A stretch of 64,000 bases of DNA, taken from assembly GCA_943789425.1 (NCBI GenBank), contig CALSUB010000008.1:60662-124661 (forward strand), read 5' to 3'. Source of the DNA: an uncultured Luminiphilus sp. Its GTDB lineage: Bacteria; Pseudomonadota; Gammaproteobacteria; Pseudomonadales; Halieaceae. Positions within the stretch are counted from its first letter, which is position 1, and every line of letters starts with the position of its first letter. Below are positions 34,837 to 43,987 of this stretch, one piece after another. Under the pieces are notes generated by a model. It had not been told where the DNA came from, made no database searches, and saw nothing but the letters and a program-made list of their open reading frames with translations. A program made the position numbers and the translations under genes.

Positions 34837-35040
34837 TCAGAACCCCGACAATTTATAACATGTAATGGCGTCTGACAGCCCCTCTCGCCAGTCGCTGCGA
34901 CCCTCTTGCCAGCCGTCCAGCCATCGGATTCTGGCTAAACCCGTCAGAAAGGGGCAGTTTTCTCTGGAACGCCCAGCAAGGCCAAGTTGATATCCCTTTT
35001 CAAAGGCGCGTTGAATACGGTTCCGCTTAAATCGTTTCAT
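34837..35040 (-). CDS. rmf: ribosome modulation factor
   Basis: A 67-aa protein whose first 50 residues match RMF closely: MKRFKRNRIQRAFEKGYQ, LAGRSRENCPF and RIRWLDGWQEGRSD correspond to the E. coli MKRQKRDRLERA.. GRSKE.CPY.. WLGGWREA pattern. RMF dimerises 70S ribosomes into inactive 100S particles in stationary phase. The extra C-terminal tail (REGLSDAITCYKLSGF) is longer than in enterobacteria. The ATG at 35040 is right although an open frame runs 43 codons further upstream; GGGAGAAG lies just before it. The upstream DNA holds several stable hairpins. Confidence 0.93.
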   Translation of the reverse strand: MKRFKRNRIQRAFEKGYQLGLAGRSRENCPFLTGLARIRWLDGWQEGRSDWREGLSDAITCYKLSGF

Positions 35041-35348
35041 AATCTGACCACTTCTCCCGTTGTTAGGCGGCTTAGGCCGCGGTGTGCGGAAAGCGTGCTC
35101 TTTTCGCCTCTTCGCAGTGACGCGACAACGTACCCACTCGAGGTGGGCCACACAGGAAATGGGCCGCAAGCGCTGGTCGTCGCGTCAGCAATAAAATGCC
35201 GCCGCCGACCTGTCAAACTGACCAGATGGTCAGCGGGTCTTATCGTGACCTGGCGCTCGGTTCTGCGCTCAATGTGCTCTAGCCCGGGAAATGGCTCCTT
35301 TTCATAAAGTACCCTCTCTCGACGAGGGTGGCTAAAACTAATTTCTTA
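35041..35348 (-). promoter_or_regulatory. structured rmf upstream region
   Basis: About 300 bases without a gene contain a chain of small perfect hairpins: GCGGC-TTAG-GCCGC (35067-35080), CCCAC-TCGAG-GTGGG (35133-35147), CTGACC-AGAT-GGTCAG (35218-35233) and ACCCTC/GAGGGT near 35312-35330. A structured rmf leader motif is known in pseudomonads. Whether this is the same element needs covariance comparison. Confidence 0.4.
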
Positions 35349-35462
35349 TCAGCAGAGTGTGCCCTCAGGCGGATTGGCTATAAGGCAATAACGGCAGGGC
35401 TCTGCGCGCCCTTGCAGCAGATTCTGAGCTGTTTGCGTCGATAAAAATAATCGACGGAGCAT
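35349..35462 (-). CDS. possible 37-aa cysteine-containing protein
   Basis: The short frame beginning MLRRLFLSTQTAQNLL has GGTGGGG just upstream of its ATG, and its C-terminal end PCRYCLIANPPEGTLC holds a C-x2-C pair plus a terminal Cys, so it could bind metal. I know no family for it. The open frame extends upstream to a TTG (35579). It lies between rmf and the divergent DUF3429 gene. Coding is uncertain. Confidence 0.3.
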   Translation of the reverse strand: MLRRLFLSTQTAQNLLQGRAEPCRYCLIANPPEGTLC

Positions 35463-35660
35463 TGCCCCACCTGCGGTCAGCAGGCGATGCTGCGGGCACC
35501 TCAGTGGCTGCTTGGGGGAGGCGTTACCCGACAGCCGCGCTGTTAAGCCTGACGCGGTAAGAAGCAAGAGCTGTTGCAATCATCGACTGTTACCCGTCGG
35601 TATGCCTAGGGTCGCGCGTCTTTGATCAACTTTTCATATTTTAAGTGATCCAGCTATAAA

Positions 35661-35763
35661 ACCGGCTCGTAAATTCTCCCAACTAGGTAAATGACTATCT
35701 GGTTTAGTCATCTTCCCCCAGATGACGAATTGTTGCCCCGGCCTTTTGGCCGGGGTTTTTTTT
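35661..35763 (+). ncRNA. putative small RNA or attenuator leader before DUF3429
   Basis: A candidate promoter (TTTCAT at 35632-35637, 17-base spacer, TATAAA at 35655-35660) precedes about 100 bases of structured, non-coding DNA. Hairpin 1 ATGACTA/TAGTCAT (35691-35697, 35705-35711) and hairpin 2 GTCATCT/AGATGAC (35707-35713, 35720-35726) share bases and cannot form together. ATCTGG/CCAGAT is a third alternative. A strong terminator ends the segment, and the GGGAG ribosome binding site of the next gene begins directly after its T-run. It may be a free sRNA or a switch controlling read-through. No Rfam family is recognised by eye. Confidence 0.5.
35736..35763 (+). terminator. strong Rho-independent terminator
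   Basis: CCCCGGCC-TTTT-GGCCGGGG, an 8-bp perfect GC stem, is followed by eight Ts (35756-35763). It lies before, not after, the DUF3429 gene on the same strand, and no annotated + strand gene precedes it. Confidence 0.92.
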
Positions 35764-35775
35764 GGGAGATGATCT

Positions 35776-36213
35776 ATGAATAACCGCGCTGTGATGCTCA
35801 CTTTGGGTTACGCGGGTCTGCTACCGTTTTATGGGTTTCTGGCGGCGGCGTGGTCGCTGGAAGATTGGCCAGCTGCGATCTCTGTGCAAGGGTTCATTAT
35901 TTACTCACTCGGTATTCTGTGTTTTTTAGCCGGTACCTTGTGGGGTCGCGTGCAGTCCTTTGATGCGCCGCACAAGGCGAGACTACTCGTGAGTAATGGC
36001 TTGGTTTTATTTGCCGTCGCAGCGGTTTTGACCGCGCAGGCATGGTTGGCATCACTGGCGCTAATGACGGGATATCTTGCGCTGCTATGGTACGAGCAGG
36101 GTGCGGAGTCGTTGCCGTCCTGGTATGGGGTGATGCGCAGAAATCTGACGCTGGGCGTAGTGTTGGCTCACGGCTTATTTTTTACCGTACAGTCGGTTCA
36201 GATGGCGTCTTAA
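35776..36213 (+). CDS. DUF3429 family membrane protein
   Basis: A 145-aa protein with about five membrane helices (TLGYAGLLPFYGFLAAAW; FIIYSLGILCFLAGTLWG; later LASLALMTGYLALLWYEQG) matching DUF3429. The function is unknown. Its GGGAG ribosome binding site follows the U-run of a strong terminator without a gap, so expression needs either read-through or a start site inside the hairpin. It overlaps the convergent mobA by four bases. Confidence 0.85.
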   Translation: MNNRAVMLTLGYAGLLPFYGFLAAAWSLEDWPAAISVQGFIIYSLGILCFLAGTLWGRVQSFDAPHKARLLVSNGLVLFAVAAVLTAQAWLASLALMTGYLALLWYEQGAESLPSWYGVMRRNLTLGVVLAHGLFFTVQSVQMAS

Positions 36214-36767
36214 GTCCTCAGAGCCTCTGGTGTATTCGCATTGGCCAGCCACTCATCAGGCACCGAGATCGCCCGTGCGTTGAGTGACGTTAATAAGGCC
36301 TTTAGCTTCACGCCGCCGCTGTCAATAAAAGCCGCGCAGTCATCGAGCAGCTGGGTGCTGAGACGCAAGCAAGGGGAGTGGCGGCCGCTTGAGTCAGTCA
36401 ATACGATCGCAAGATCGTCTTGTTGCCATTGTGTTTCTAGAGTCTCGATGACTTGGAGTGGTGCACCGATTAAATCCACCGGGAGAATGATGATATCTGG
36501 TGTCGCCGCGGCACAGAGCAATGCAGTGATGCCGGCGCAGGGGCCTAAGTCCTTTGCCACTTCGCACAACACTCGATCGGCATAGTGCTGATAGAACCGC
36601 GGGTTGTTCCGGCAGCAGACTAAGCGCTCAGTAGCGAGCGTGGCAGCACAGACCTCTGCCAGCAGAGGTTTGCCATTAAACGCGATTAGCCCCTTATCGC
36701 GGCCACGCCAGCGACGGCCCTCACCACCGGCCAAAATACCCAAGCTGTAGGCTCGTGTGGCGTTCAC
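36210..36767 (-). CDS. mobA: molybdenum cofactor guanylyltransferase
   Basis: A 185-aa enzyme that attaches GMP to molybdopterin to make the bis-MGD cofactor used by DMSO-reductase-family enzymes. Evidence: the nucleotidyltransferase opening GILAGGEGRRWRGRDKGLIAFNGKPL (G-G-x-x-R-R..G-x-D-K), DLGPCAGITALL and the metal site IIILPVDL. It begins with GTG. It would serve the molybdopterin oxidoreductase at 19.4 kb. It is divergent from tsaB. Confidence 0.92.
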   Translation of the reverse strand: MNATRAYSLGILAGGEGRRWRGRDKGLIAFNGKPLLAEVCAATLATERLVCCRNNPRFYQHYADRVLCEVAKDLGPCAGITALLCAAATPDIIILPVDLIGAPLQVIETLETQWQQDDLAIVLTDSSGRHSPCLRLSTQLLDDCAAFIDSGGVKLKALLTSLNARAISVPDEWLANANTPEALRT

Positions 36768-36816
36768 AGACTCGTCTCTCTATGGGATCATCCTCTCTCC
36801 TGTTGGACTATAGCTC

Positions 36817-37530
36817 ATGTCATCCATGTCGCGTGTTCTAGCGCTTGATACTGCCACCGATGCCTGCACCCTTGCGTTGTGTGGTGAAGGAGATGTGCGT
36901 GCTCGCCATGAGCAGCTCGCTAGAGCCCACAATCGGCATATTCTCGGTATGTTGGCCGACATTCTTGCAGATCGCTCGCTTGCTTCAGCGGTAGACGTCA
37001 TTGCTTGCGGCGTGGGCCCAGGCTCTTTCACGGGTCTCAGGGTCGCAGTCAGCGTGGCTCAGGGTCTGGCTTGGGCGCGGGACATTCCGGTTCACGGTTT
37101 TTGTTCGTTATCGGCGCAGGTGTATAGCGCCGCGGCGCTAGGCCTGATATCCGAGGGCCAATGGGTCCTTTCGACGATCGATGCGCAAATTGGTCAGCTT
37201 TATGGCATTTGGGGTCAATGGCGGGAGGACCACTTTCACGCCGAAGAGGCGGCTTTCATCTGTCCGCCCGAGTCACTGACACTGCCGAGTGAGCCCGCTT
37301 CTGTTGCGATTATTGGATCGGGTCTAGCGCATGCTGAGCGCTTTCCCCAGAAGCTGCAGCACCTTAGTACCGTCTATCCAAACATCACGCCTGATGCGGC
37401 GGTGATGGCGCAGCGTTTATCAACCGGCTCACTGGCGTTGGCGCTGCAGCCTGCTCATTCGCTGTCGCCTCAATACGTGCAGCAAAATATTGGCTGGAAG
37501 AAATTATCGGAGCAAGGCAGCCATGGTTGA
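36817..37530 (+). CDS. tsaB: tRNA threonylcarbamoyladenosine protein TsaB
   Basis: A 237-aa ASKHA-fold protein, partner of TsaD/TsaE in t6A37 tRNA modification. Typical blocks: VLALDTATDACTLAL, HNRHILGMLADIL and GVGPGSFTGLRVAVSVAQGLAWA. The length fits. Start ATG 36817 (a second ATG three codons on is possible). uppP begins inside its last codons, so they are co-transcribed. Confidence 0.95.
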   Translation: MSSMSRVLALDTATDACTLALCGEGDVRARHEQLARAHNRHILGMLADILADRSLASAVDVIACGVGPGSFTGLRVAVSVAQGLAWARDIPVHGFCSLSAQVYSAAALGLISEGQWVLSTIDAQIGQLYGIWGQWREDHFHAEEAAFICPPESLTLPSEPASVAIIGSGLAHAERFPQKLQHLSTVYPNITPDAAVMAQRLSTGSLALALQPAHSLSPQYVQQNIGWKKLSEQGSHG

Positions 37531-38320
37531 CTGGCTGCAGGTCGTCATTTTAGCGCTGATTCAAGGCGTGACAGAGTTCTTGCCGGTCTCCAGCTCGGCG
37601 CATCTACTGTTGCCTTCCAAACTTTTGGGATGGCCTGATCAGGGTTTGGCCTTCGACATCAGTGTCCACGCAGGGACTCTATGCGCGGTCGTGTTTTATT
37701 TTCGACAGACTCTTTTCGGCTTGGCACGTGCCCTCATGCCTGGCAGTGGGCTCGATCGATCAGAATGTTGGACGCTCATCATTGCCACCTTACCGGTCTT
37801 ACTGGCAGGCTTTCTGCTCAAGGAGCTGATTGCGGGCGAGGCGCGTACGGTCGTCGTTATCACCACCACGACCTTATTATTTGGCGTTTTGTTGGGTTGT
37901 GCTGATTGGGTCTCTCGTCGCGGCCAGCGTCGGCATACTGCCATACGAGCTCGCGATGCCTTTCTGATTGGCTGCGCCCAGACCCTCGCACTGATTCCTG
38001 GTACCTCGCGTTCTGGTATTACGATCACAGCAGCGTTGTTTCTGGGCTACCATCCCACCGTTGCTGCCCGCTTCTCTTTTTTACTCAGCGTGCCGGTGAT
38101 TGCCGGCGCCGTAGTCGTCATGCTGATGAGCGATCACGTCAGTCTGTCAGCCCATGCGGGCGCTTATTATGTGATCGCTTTTTTAGTGTCTGGGTGCTTC
38201 GCTTATGCAACCATAAGCGCCTTCATATACTGGGTGAGCAAAATAGGATTGATGCCTTTCGTGGTGTACCGACTTTTGCTCGGCTTTGCGCTGTGGATAG
38301 GGATAGTCGAGGGACTCTGA
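37523..38320 (+). CDS. uppP: undecaprenyl-diphosphatase
   Basis: A 265-aa integral membrane enzyme (BacA family) that recycles the C55 lipid carrier for peptidoglycan and other glycans and gives bacitracin tolerance. The two active-site motifs are clear: GVTEFLPVSSSAHLLL near the start and PGTSRSGITITAALFLG in the middle. The ATG at 37523 (MVDWLQ) gives the normal N-terminus and an eight-base overlap with tsaB. The apeB GTG follows its stop without a gap. Confidence 0.96.
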   Translation: MVDWLQVVILALIQGVTEFLPVSSSAHLLLPSKLLGWPDQGLAFDISVHAGTLCAVVFYFRQTLFGLARALMPGSGLDRSECWTLIIATLPVLLAGFLLKELIAGEARTVVVITTTTLLFGVLLGCADWVSRRGQRRHTAIRARDAFLIGCAQTLALIPGTSRSGITITAALFLGYHPTVAARFSFLLSVPVIAGAVVVMLMSDHVSLSAHAGAYYVIAFLVSGCFAYATISAFIYWVSKIGLMPFVVYRLLLGFALWIGIVEGL

Positions 38321-39601
38321 GTGACAACACACATTGACGAATTAATGACTTTTTTGAGCGGATCTATCACGCCTTTTCATGCGGTTGAGGTGATGGCAAA
38401 AACGTTGCAAGGGGCAGGCTTCGAGCAGTTGGATCAATTTGATGCGGTACGCATGACCCCTGGGAAAGGCTATTTTGTGGTGCATCAAGGCAGCTCCTTA
38501 ATGGCGTTGCGTGCAGGGCAGAGTGGCGTTGAAGCTGGGCTCCGCTTGGTGGGCGCTCATACGGATAGCCCTAATCTGTCTGTTAAGCCTAACCCGGTGA
38601 AGGGCCGAGATGGTTGTATTCAACTCGGCGTAGACGTCTATGGTGGCGCGTTACTGAATCCGTGGTTTGATCGAGATTTGGGGATGGCAGGGCGAGTGAC
38701 TTTGCTGACTGCCGACAACACGCTGCTGACCACGCTTTTTGATACCGCAAGAGCCGTCGCGGTGATCCCCAGCCTTGCTATCCATCTCGACCGAGAAGCA
38801 AACAGTCAGCGCAGTATTAATCCTCAGAAAGATGTGGTGCCTTTGGTGATGTTGGGCGAGCACCAGCAATACGATTTAAAAACATGGCTTGCTGAGGAGT
38901 TGGCCCGAACGGACTCCCAATGGCAAGGCGCTAGAGTCATGGACTACGAACTCTCGCTTTATGACACCCAGCCACCAAACCAGATTGGTATCGATGGCGA
39001 CTTCATCGCATCGGCCCGGCTGGACAACTTGCTGAGTTGCTTTGCTGGCATGCGCGCCCTGATTGATGCAGATGATGCCGAATGGTCACTGTTTGTCGCC
39101 ACCGATCACGAGGAAGTGGGCAGCGCTTCAACGGTGGGTGCGCAAGGACCTATGCTGATGGATGCCCTCGCAGCACTTGCGCCCGATCCAAAGCTGAACC
39201 GGATGATGCGCGCGCAATCGTGGATGATGTCAGTCGACAACGCGCATGCGACCCACCCCAATTACGCCGACCGGCACGATGATCAACACAGCCCCAGACT
39301 CGGTGATGGCCCAGTCATTAAAATAAACCGCAACCAACGCTATGCGACAACGGGAGAGGGGGCCGCTCGCTTACGCGTTTTGGCGGAGCGCACTGAGATT
39401 GAGCTGCAGACTTTTGTGATGCGCTCAGACTTAGCCTGTGGGAGCACGATCGGACCGATTACCGCCACAGAAACGGGGATACCGACAACCGATATCGGTA
39501 TCCCGACGCTCGCTATGCATTCGATTCGAGAGCTCGCTTGTGCGGGCGATATACCGCCATTGGTGGCGTTACTGAATGCGTTCTATCGCAGGGTCGCGTA
39601 G
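38321..39601 (+). CDS. apeB: M18 family aminopeptidase
   Basis: A 426-aa metalloaminopeptidase of the M18 (aspartyl-aminopeptidase-like) family. Metal and catalytic regions: GAHTDSPNLSVKPNP, ATDHEEVGSASTVGAQGP and the late SDLACGSTIGPITATETGIPT...DIGIPTLAMHSIRE. It trims N-terminal residues in the cytoplasm as a dodecamer in related species. The GTG start follows the uppP stop directly. The length matches the bacterial members. Confidence 0.94.
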   Translation: MTTHIDELMTFLSGSITPFHAVEVMAKTLQGAGFEQLDQFDAVRMTPGKGYFVVHQGSSLMALRAGQSGVEAGLRLVGAHTDSPNLSVKPNPVKGRDGCIQLGVDVYGGALLNPWFDRDLGMAGRVTLLTADNTLLTTLFDTARAVAVIPSLAIHLDREANSQRSINPQKDVVPLVMLGEHQQYDLKTWLAEELARTDSQWQGARVMDYELSLYDTQPPNQIGIDGDFIASARLDNLLSCFAGMRALIDADDAEWSLFVATDHEEVGSASTVGAQGPMLMDALAALAPDPKLNRMMRAQSWMMSVDNAHATHPNYADRHDDQHSPRLGDGPVIKINRNQRYATTGEGAARLRVLAERTEIELQTFVMRSDLACGSTIGPITATETGIPTTDIGIPTLAMHSIRELACAGDIPPLVALLNAFYRRVA

Positions 39602-39620
39602 GTCATAAGGAGATGACACC

Positions 39621-40628
39621 ATGACAACGACGAGAGTACTGACAGGGATCACCACAACGGGAACGCCTCACCTAGGAAACTATGTAGGCGCCATCCGCCC
39701 GGCGATCGCCGCGTCGCAACAACCTGATGTTGAGGCTTATCTGTTCTTGGCGGATTTTCATGCCCTGATCAAGAATCAAAATCCAGACGAGGTCGCTCAA
39801 TCTAGCCGAGAAATTGCGGCGACGTGGCTGGCGCTGGGATTGGACCCCGAACACAGTTTTTTTTATCGCCAGTCCGATATTCCCGAAATCACGGAACTCA
39901 GTTGGATATTGAGCTGCTCTGCGGCGAAAGGCTTGATGAATCGTGCTCACGCCTATAAGGCGTCAGTGCAGGCGAACGAAGCGGCGGGGGAGGATCCCGA
40001 TTTTGGAACGACCATGGGACTCTTTTCGTATCCGGTTTTGATGGCGGCGGATATCTTGATCTTCAACGCCCATCGCGTGCCAGTGGGGCGAGATCAGATC
40101 CAGCACGTTGAGATGGCCCGAGATATTGCTCAACGATTTAATCATCACTACGGCCCAATTTTTACGCTTCCCGAAGCAGTCGTCGATGATCACGTTGCGA
40201 TATTGCAGGGTCTCGACGGCAGAAAAATGAGTAAAAGCTACGGCAACACGATTCCCTTGTTCGGTACGCCCAAACAACTGCAAAAATCGATCAATAAAAT
40301 CAAGACGAACTTGCTCGAGCCGGGCGAGCCGAAGGACGCCGACGACGCGACCGTTTTTCAGATTTGGTGTGCTTTTGCAGACGAGGCAGAGAGGCAGCAA
40401 ATGCGACAAGCCTTCGCCGATGGGATCGGCTGGGGAGACGCGAAACGACAGCTATTCGAGCGGGTGAATGACGAGCTCTTGCCCGCCCGCGAGCGCTACG
40501 AGCGCTTAATGGCTGATCCGGGGCAGCTTGAGAGCATATTACAGGCGGGCGCCGCGCGTTTGCGACCGCAGAGTAGCGCTCTGATGGAGCGTGTTCGCGA
40601 TGCTACCGGGTTGCGGCCCTACCGTTAA
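39621..40628 (+). CDS. trpS: tryptophanyl-tRNA synthetase
   Basis: A 335-aa class-I synthetase. The HIGH-like motif is [12 protein letters not shown] and the KMSKS motif is [16 protein letters not shown], with [11 protein letters not shown] and [24 protein letters not shown] between. The size is standard for bacterial TrpRS. AAGGAGATG just before the ATG is a strong ribosome binding site. It follows apeB by 19 bases. Confidence 0.97.
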   Translation: MTTTRVLTGITTTGTPHLGNYVGAIRPAIAASQQPDVEAYLFLADFHALIKNQNPDEVAQSSREIAATWLALGLDPEHSFFYRQSDIPEITELSWILSCSAAKGLMNRAHAYKASVQANEAAGEDPDFGTTMGLFSYPVLMAADILIFNAHRVPVGRDQIQHVEMARDIAQRFNHHYGPIFTLPEAVVDDHVAILQGLDGRKMSKSYGNTIPLFGTPKQLQKSINKIKTNLLEPGEPKDADDATVFQIWCAFADEAERQQMRQAFADGIGWGDAKRQLFERVNDELLPARERYERLMADPGQLESILQAGAARLRPQSSALMERVRDATGLRPYR

Positions 40629-40671
40629 GGTCGCTTGTTTGGCGCTCCTACTTCGCACCTCGTGCTGCGCC

Positions 40672-42759
40672 CTATAACGCGAAGGTGATGCCCAATACGG
40701 CACTTCTCGGTTCACCCACGAAATAGCGATAGCTTCCAAATCCATAGTCAGCGCGTTCCGCGTAGCCCTCGTCGAGCAAGTTGGTTGCGACCAGCGACAC
40801 GGCGACGGTCTGAGTGACTTGCCAGGAAGCACGCAGGTTTAACAAATCGTGCCCCTCGTACTCATGCTGATTGTTGGGGTCTAGCCAGTATTTTGACAGC
40901 CATACCCACTCTAGTTCCCCCGTGATGGGGAGGTTGTAACTGGCGAGGTCTGCCGTGAGCTGCAGTGACCCAAAATGCTTTGGGGCGGTATCAATATCAT
41001 TGCCGTCGATGCTACCGCGCGATCCCAGCAATTGAATATCACTGTTATAACGATGTCGGGCGTAACTGGCATTGCCGCTGACAGCCCAGGTGGGAGAGAG
41101 GCGCCAGCTTGCCGCCAGTTCGACGCCTCGATGAGTCGTTTCAGCGCCAGATACATTGAAACGATCGCGGTCCTGAAAAATGACGTTCTCTTTTGTGGTC
41201 CAATAAACGCTCAGATCATAGGACACTGTACTGACGGCGCCGCGGACACCGAGCTCGACGCTCTCGGCTTCTTCTGAATCGATTTCGGCAACGGTCTGAC
41301 CCGCTTGCAGTCGATAGAGCTCGGTCGTTTGCGGCGCTCTGAATCCACGCGCCACCTGACCATAAACCGTTGTTGTGTCAGTGTGATGACTGATCGATAA
41401 GTTGCCTGTCCAATCGCTGAAGCTATCCTTTCGATCGGCAGGTCGATAAAAGCGACAAGCACTCGCTGAGGGCGCGCACGCCGCGCCGTCTGCCGCATTG
41501 TTGGCATAGTCGTATCGGGTGTCTTCTAGCCTGACACCAGCACCGAGTTGCCATCGCTCAGTGAGTGACCAATCAAGGTGAGTAAAGGCCGCCACTGTGT
41601 CCGCATCCACATCGTAGTCATAGTGAATGCCATCTGGTTGATTGGGGCTAAAAAAGTCAGCCTGATTTTCTAAGAGCGCCCCTTCCGTATGGTCTGCATC
41701 GATTCCGACGAGCCAGCCCAATGAGTTTTGTGTTCCGCGCGCCGACATTTGCAAACCCATGCTGTGATGACGATTGGTCTCAGTGGCCTGCCACGGTAAA
41801 TAATGTTGCAAGAAGGTCATGCTGTTGCTCCGCCAAAAAGGGCGGATAGTGAACTCGGATGAATTGCCCCAGTCGCGCGTTAGGCCGATATGGCCTCTGC
41901 CAGACCAGGCGTTCCGGTAAGCTTCAGGATTGGGATTTTCCTTACGGGCCTGATCGTCCTCATACGCTTCAAAGCCCCGAATATAGCCCGCTGTTTCTTG
42001 GTCCAGCTGACTGCCTTCAAGCGCGCCATCGACGCGCCAGTTACCCCACTCTTGGTCGATGCGCAGCGTTGCCTTCTGCTGATCGTAGCCCGAGGCGTCT
42101 TGATAACCACCGTATTGGCTCGTTTGCGCTGACAGCGCGATTCCACCGTCAACAGCACCACTGGCTGAGACGCGATAGTAATCTCGTGAGCCCCCCTCGA
42201 CACGAACCTGACTGGGAGTGGCGTCGACAGAACGCGTGACCACGTTGATGATGCCGTACAGCGCATTTGAACCAAATACCACCGCGCCAGGTCCCTTTAA
42301 GACTTCGACGCGACCGGCTTGCAGTAGGTTGGCGTCGAACAGCTGGTTGACGTTGCAAAAACCGGGCGACCGCATGCTGATGCCGTCCTGTGCGGTCATG
42401 AACGCGCCACAGCTTCCGGCACCGGTTAACACGGGAGAGCGCAATGACACCAAAGACTCTTGGCCATTGCCGCGACTCACCCAGGCGCCTGAGACGCGAT
42501 TGAATAGCTGGTTACTATGTTGGGCGGCGACGCGCTCAATGCTGGTTTGGTCGAGGACTGCCCATGACATTGCCAAATCGAACCCAGACTCGACAGTGCG
42601 ACGGGCGGTGACGATGATGGTCTCCAGTTCCTCAGGAGTGGTTGCTTCATCCCTTTGGGCGTCATATTGCTGCGCAGTGCCCACTGTGCTCATGGCACCG
42701 AGGTAAACAGCGAGTAGCGGCGTCAGCCGAGGGTGGCGCAAGCGGTGAGAGATTCGCAT
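40672..42759 (-). CDS. TonB-dependent outer-membrane receptor
   Basis: A roughly 695-aa receptor. It has a signal peptide (MRISHRLRHPR... STVGTAQQ) and a TonB-box-like segment ELETIIVTARRT. A plug domain follows with NQLFNRVSGAWVSRGNG, a Cys pair (GSCGAFMTAQDGISMRSPGFC) and VEVLKGPGAVVFGSNALYGIINVVT. The 22-stranded barrel ends with the expected aromatic FAL-type terminus (RSAVLGITFAL). The ligand is unknown: siderophore, vitamin or oligosaccharide are all possible. I start at the ATG with AGGA eight bases upstream; the frame has two earlier ATGs. An inverted repeat lies just upstream. Confidence 0.88.
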   Translation of the reverse strand: MRISHRLRHPRLTPLLAVYLGAMSTVGTAQQYDAQRDEATTPEELETIIVTARRTVESGFDLAMSWAVLDQTSIERVAAQHSNQLFNRVSGAWVSRGNGQESLVSLRSPVLTGAGSCGAFMTAQDGISMRSPGFCNVNQLFDANLLQAGRVEVLKGPGAVVFGSNALYGIINVVTRSVDATPSQVRVEGGSRDYYRVSASGAVDGGIALSAQTSQYGGYQDASGYDQQKATLRIDQEWGNWRVDGALEGSQLDQETAGYIRGFEAYEDDQARKENPNPEAYRNAWSGRGHIGLTRDWGNSSEFTIRPFWRSNSMTFLQHYLPWQATETNRHHSMGLQMSARGTQNSLGWLVGIDADHTEGALLENQADFFSPNQPDGIHYDYDVDADTVAAFTHLDWSLTERWQLGAGVRLEDTRYDYANNAADGAACAPSASACRFYRPADRKDSFSDWTGNLSISHHTDTTTVYGQVARGFRAPQTTELYRLQAGQTVAEIDSEEAESVELGVRGAVSTVSYDLSVYWTTKENVIFQDRDRFNVSGAETTHRGVELAASWRLSPTWAVSGNASYARHRYNSDIQLLGSRGSIDGNDIDTAPKHFGSLQLTADLASYNLPITGELEWVWLSKYWLDPNNQHEYEGHDLLNLRASWQVTQTVAVSLVATNLLDEGYAERADYGFGSYRYFVGEPRSAVLGITFAL

Positions 42760-42785
42760 TAACAACATCCTGTACAGAAACATAG

Positions 42786-42802
42786 GTCACGTAGATCGTG
42801 AC
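42786..42802. promoter_or_regulatory. inverted repeat upstream of the TonB receptor gene
   Basis: GTCACG-TAGAT-CGTGAC is a perfect 6-5-6 inverted repeat 27 bases before the receptor start and 57 bases before purC, in the divergent promoter gap. It resembles neither a Fur nor a CRP site. A dimeric regulator site is likely (inference). Confidence 0.45.
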
Positions 42803-42859
42803 AACGGCGAGTATTTTGGGCAAAACTGTGGCGTAAGCCAAGTCGGTAAGGAAAAGAAA

Positions 42860-43957
42860 TTGGATTCAGAGGTCCTCGCAGTCAACGATTCGCTGCCTAT
42901 TCGCTGCAGCGGGCCGGTGCACTCAGGGAAAGTGCGCTCAGTTTACTGGCTGACGCCCCAAGATAGTGCGCGTCTTATTGCCGATCGAGGATATCCCGTG
43001 GCGGCTGACGCAGAGTTAGCCGTCATGGTGATCAGTGATCGTATCTCTGCCTTTGACTGCATTTGGCATGGCGACGAGGGGTTGGCGGGCGTCCCGGGAA
43101 AGGGCGCTGCGCTGAATGCCATTTCACAATTTTGGTTCAGTGAATTCAAGCAAGCGGGATTAGCGCGCAGCCATATTCTTGAGGTGCCTCACCCACTGGT
43201 GTGGATTGTGCAGCGCGCTAGGCCAGTATTGGTGGAGGCCATTGCGCGACGTTTTATCACGGGCTCAATGTGGCGAGCTTATGAGCGCGGAGAGCGCCTG
43301 TTTTGCGGTATCGCGCTGCCTGATGGATTACACCGTGATCAAAGGCTGAGAGAGACTTTATTGACCCCGTCGACAAAAGGCGTCATGCGAGGACTTGCGG
43401 GAGTGCCCGAAGCCGATGATGCGAATGTGTCCAAAGAACAGTTGCTCATGCACTGGCAGGCGTTTGGATTTCAATCGAAAAGCGATGTGGACCATTATGA
43501 AAGACTGTTAAAGCAAGGTGTCGAGCTCATTGCAGACCGTCTGAACCCATTGGATTTGATGTTGGTCGACACTAAGTTTGAGTTTGGCTACGCGCGCGAT
43601 GAGCAGGGCCAAGACACACTGATTTATATGGATGAGGTCGGCACGCCTGACTCTTCGAGAATTTGGGATAGCGTGGCCTATCGTGCGGGTAGCGTCGTGG
43701 AAAACAGCAAAGAAGAGTTCCGTCAGGCACTGCTGCACCATGTGAATGATCCCGATTTATTATTAGATCATCGCCGATTCGAAGAGCGCCAGCGGCTCGC
43801 TCAGTCACATGCATTACCGGCGGGCATGTTGAGAAGTTTGTCTGAGATTTACCTCTCCTTGGCGGAGCGTATTATCGGGGCGCCGGTTAAGGTGCCCAAG
43901 CAGCCCTTAGAAAGTATGATGGCGGTCCTCGCTGAGGAATTTGGTATTGCGCAATGA
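42860..43957 (+). CDS. purC: phosphoribosylaminoimidazole-succinocarboxamide synthase
   Basis: A 365-aa SAICAR synthetase of the long type; it joins aspartate to CAIR in purine synthesis. Typical blocks: VHSGKVRSVYWL, VISDRISAFDCIW, RRFITGSMWRAYERGER, LMLVDTKFEFGYARDEQGQ, IYMDEVGTPDSSRIW. The TTG start follows AAGGAAAAG closely; no ATG or GTG exists at the right place. It is divergent from the TonB receptor and followed by a small phosphatase gene. Confidence 0.93.
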   Translation: MDSEVLAVNDSLPIRCSGPVHSGKVRSVYWLTPQDSARLIADRGYPVAADAELAVMVISDRISAFDCIWHGDEGLAGVPGKGAALNAISQFWFSEFKQAGLARSHILEVPHPLVWIVQRARPVLVEAIARRFITGSMWRAYERGERLFCGIALPDGLHRDQRLRETLLTPSTKGVMRGLAGVPEADDANVSKEQLLMHWQAFGFQSKSDVDHYERLLKQGVELIADRLNPLDLMLVDTKFEFGYARDEQGQDTLIYMDEVGTPDSSRIWDSVAYRAGSVVENSKEEFRQALLHHVNDPDLLLDHRRFEERQRLAQSHALPAGMLRSLSEIYLSLAERIIGAPVKVPKQPLESMMAVLAEEFGIAQ

Positions 43958-43987
43958 GCGCAGTGCTCAACTGGAAAAGGTAAAAAG

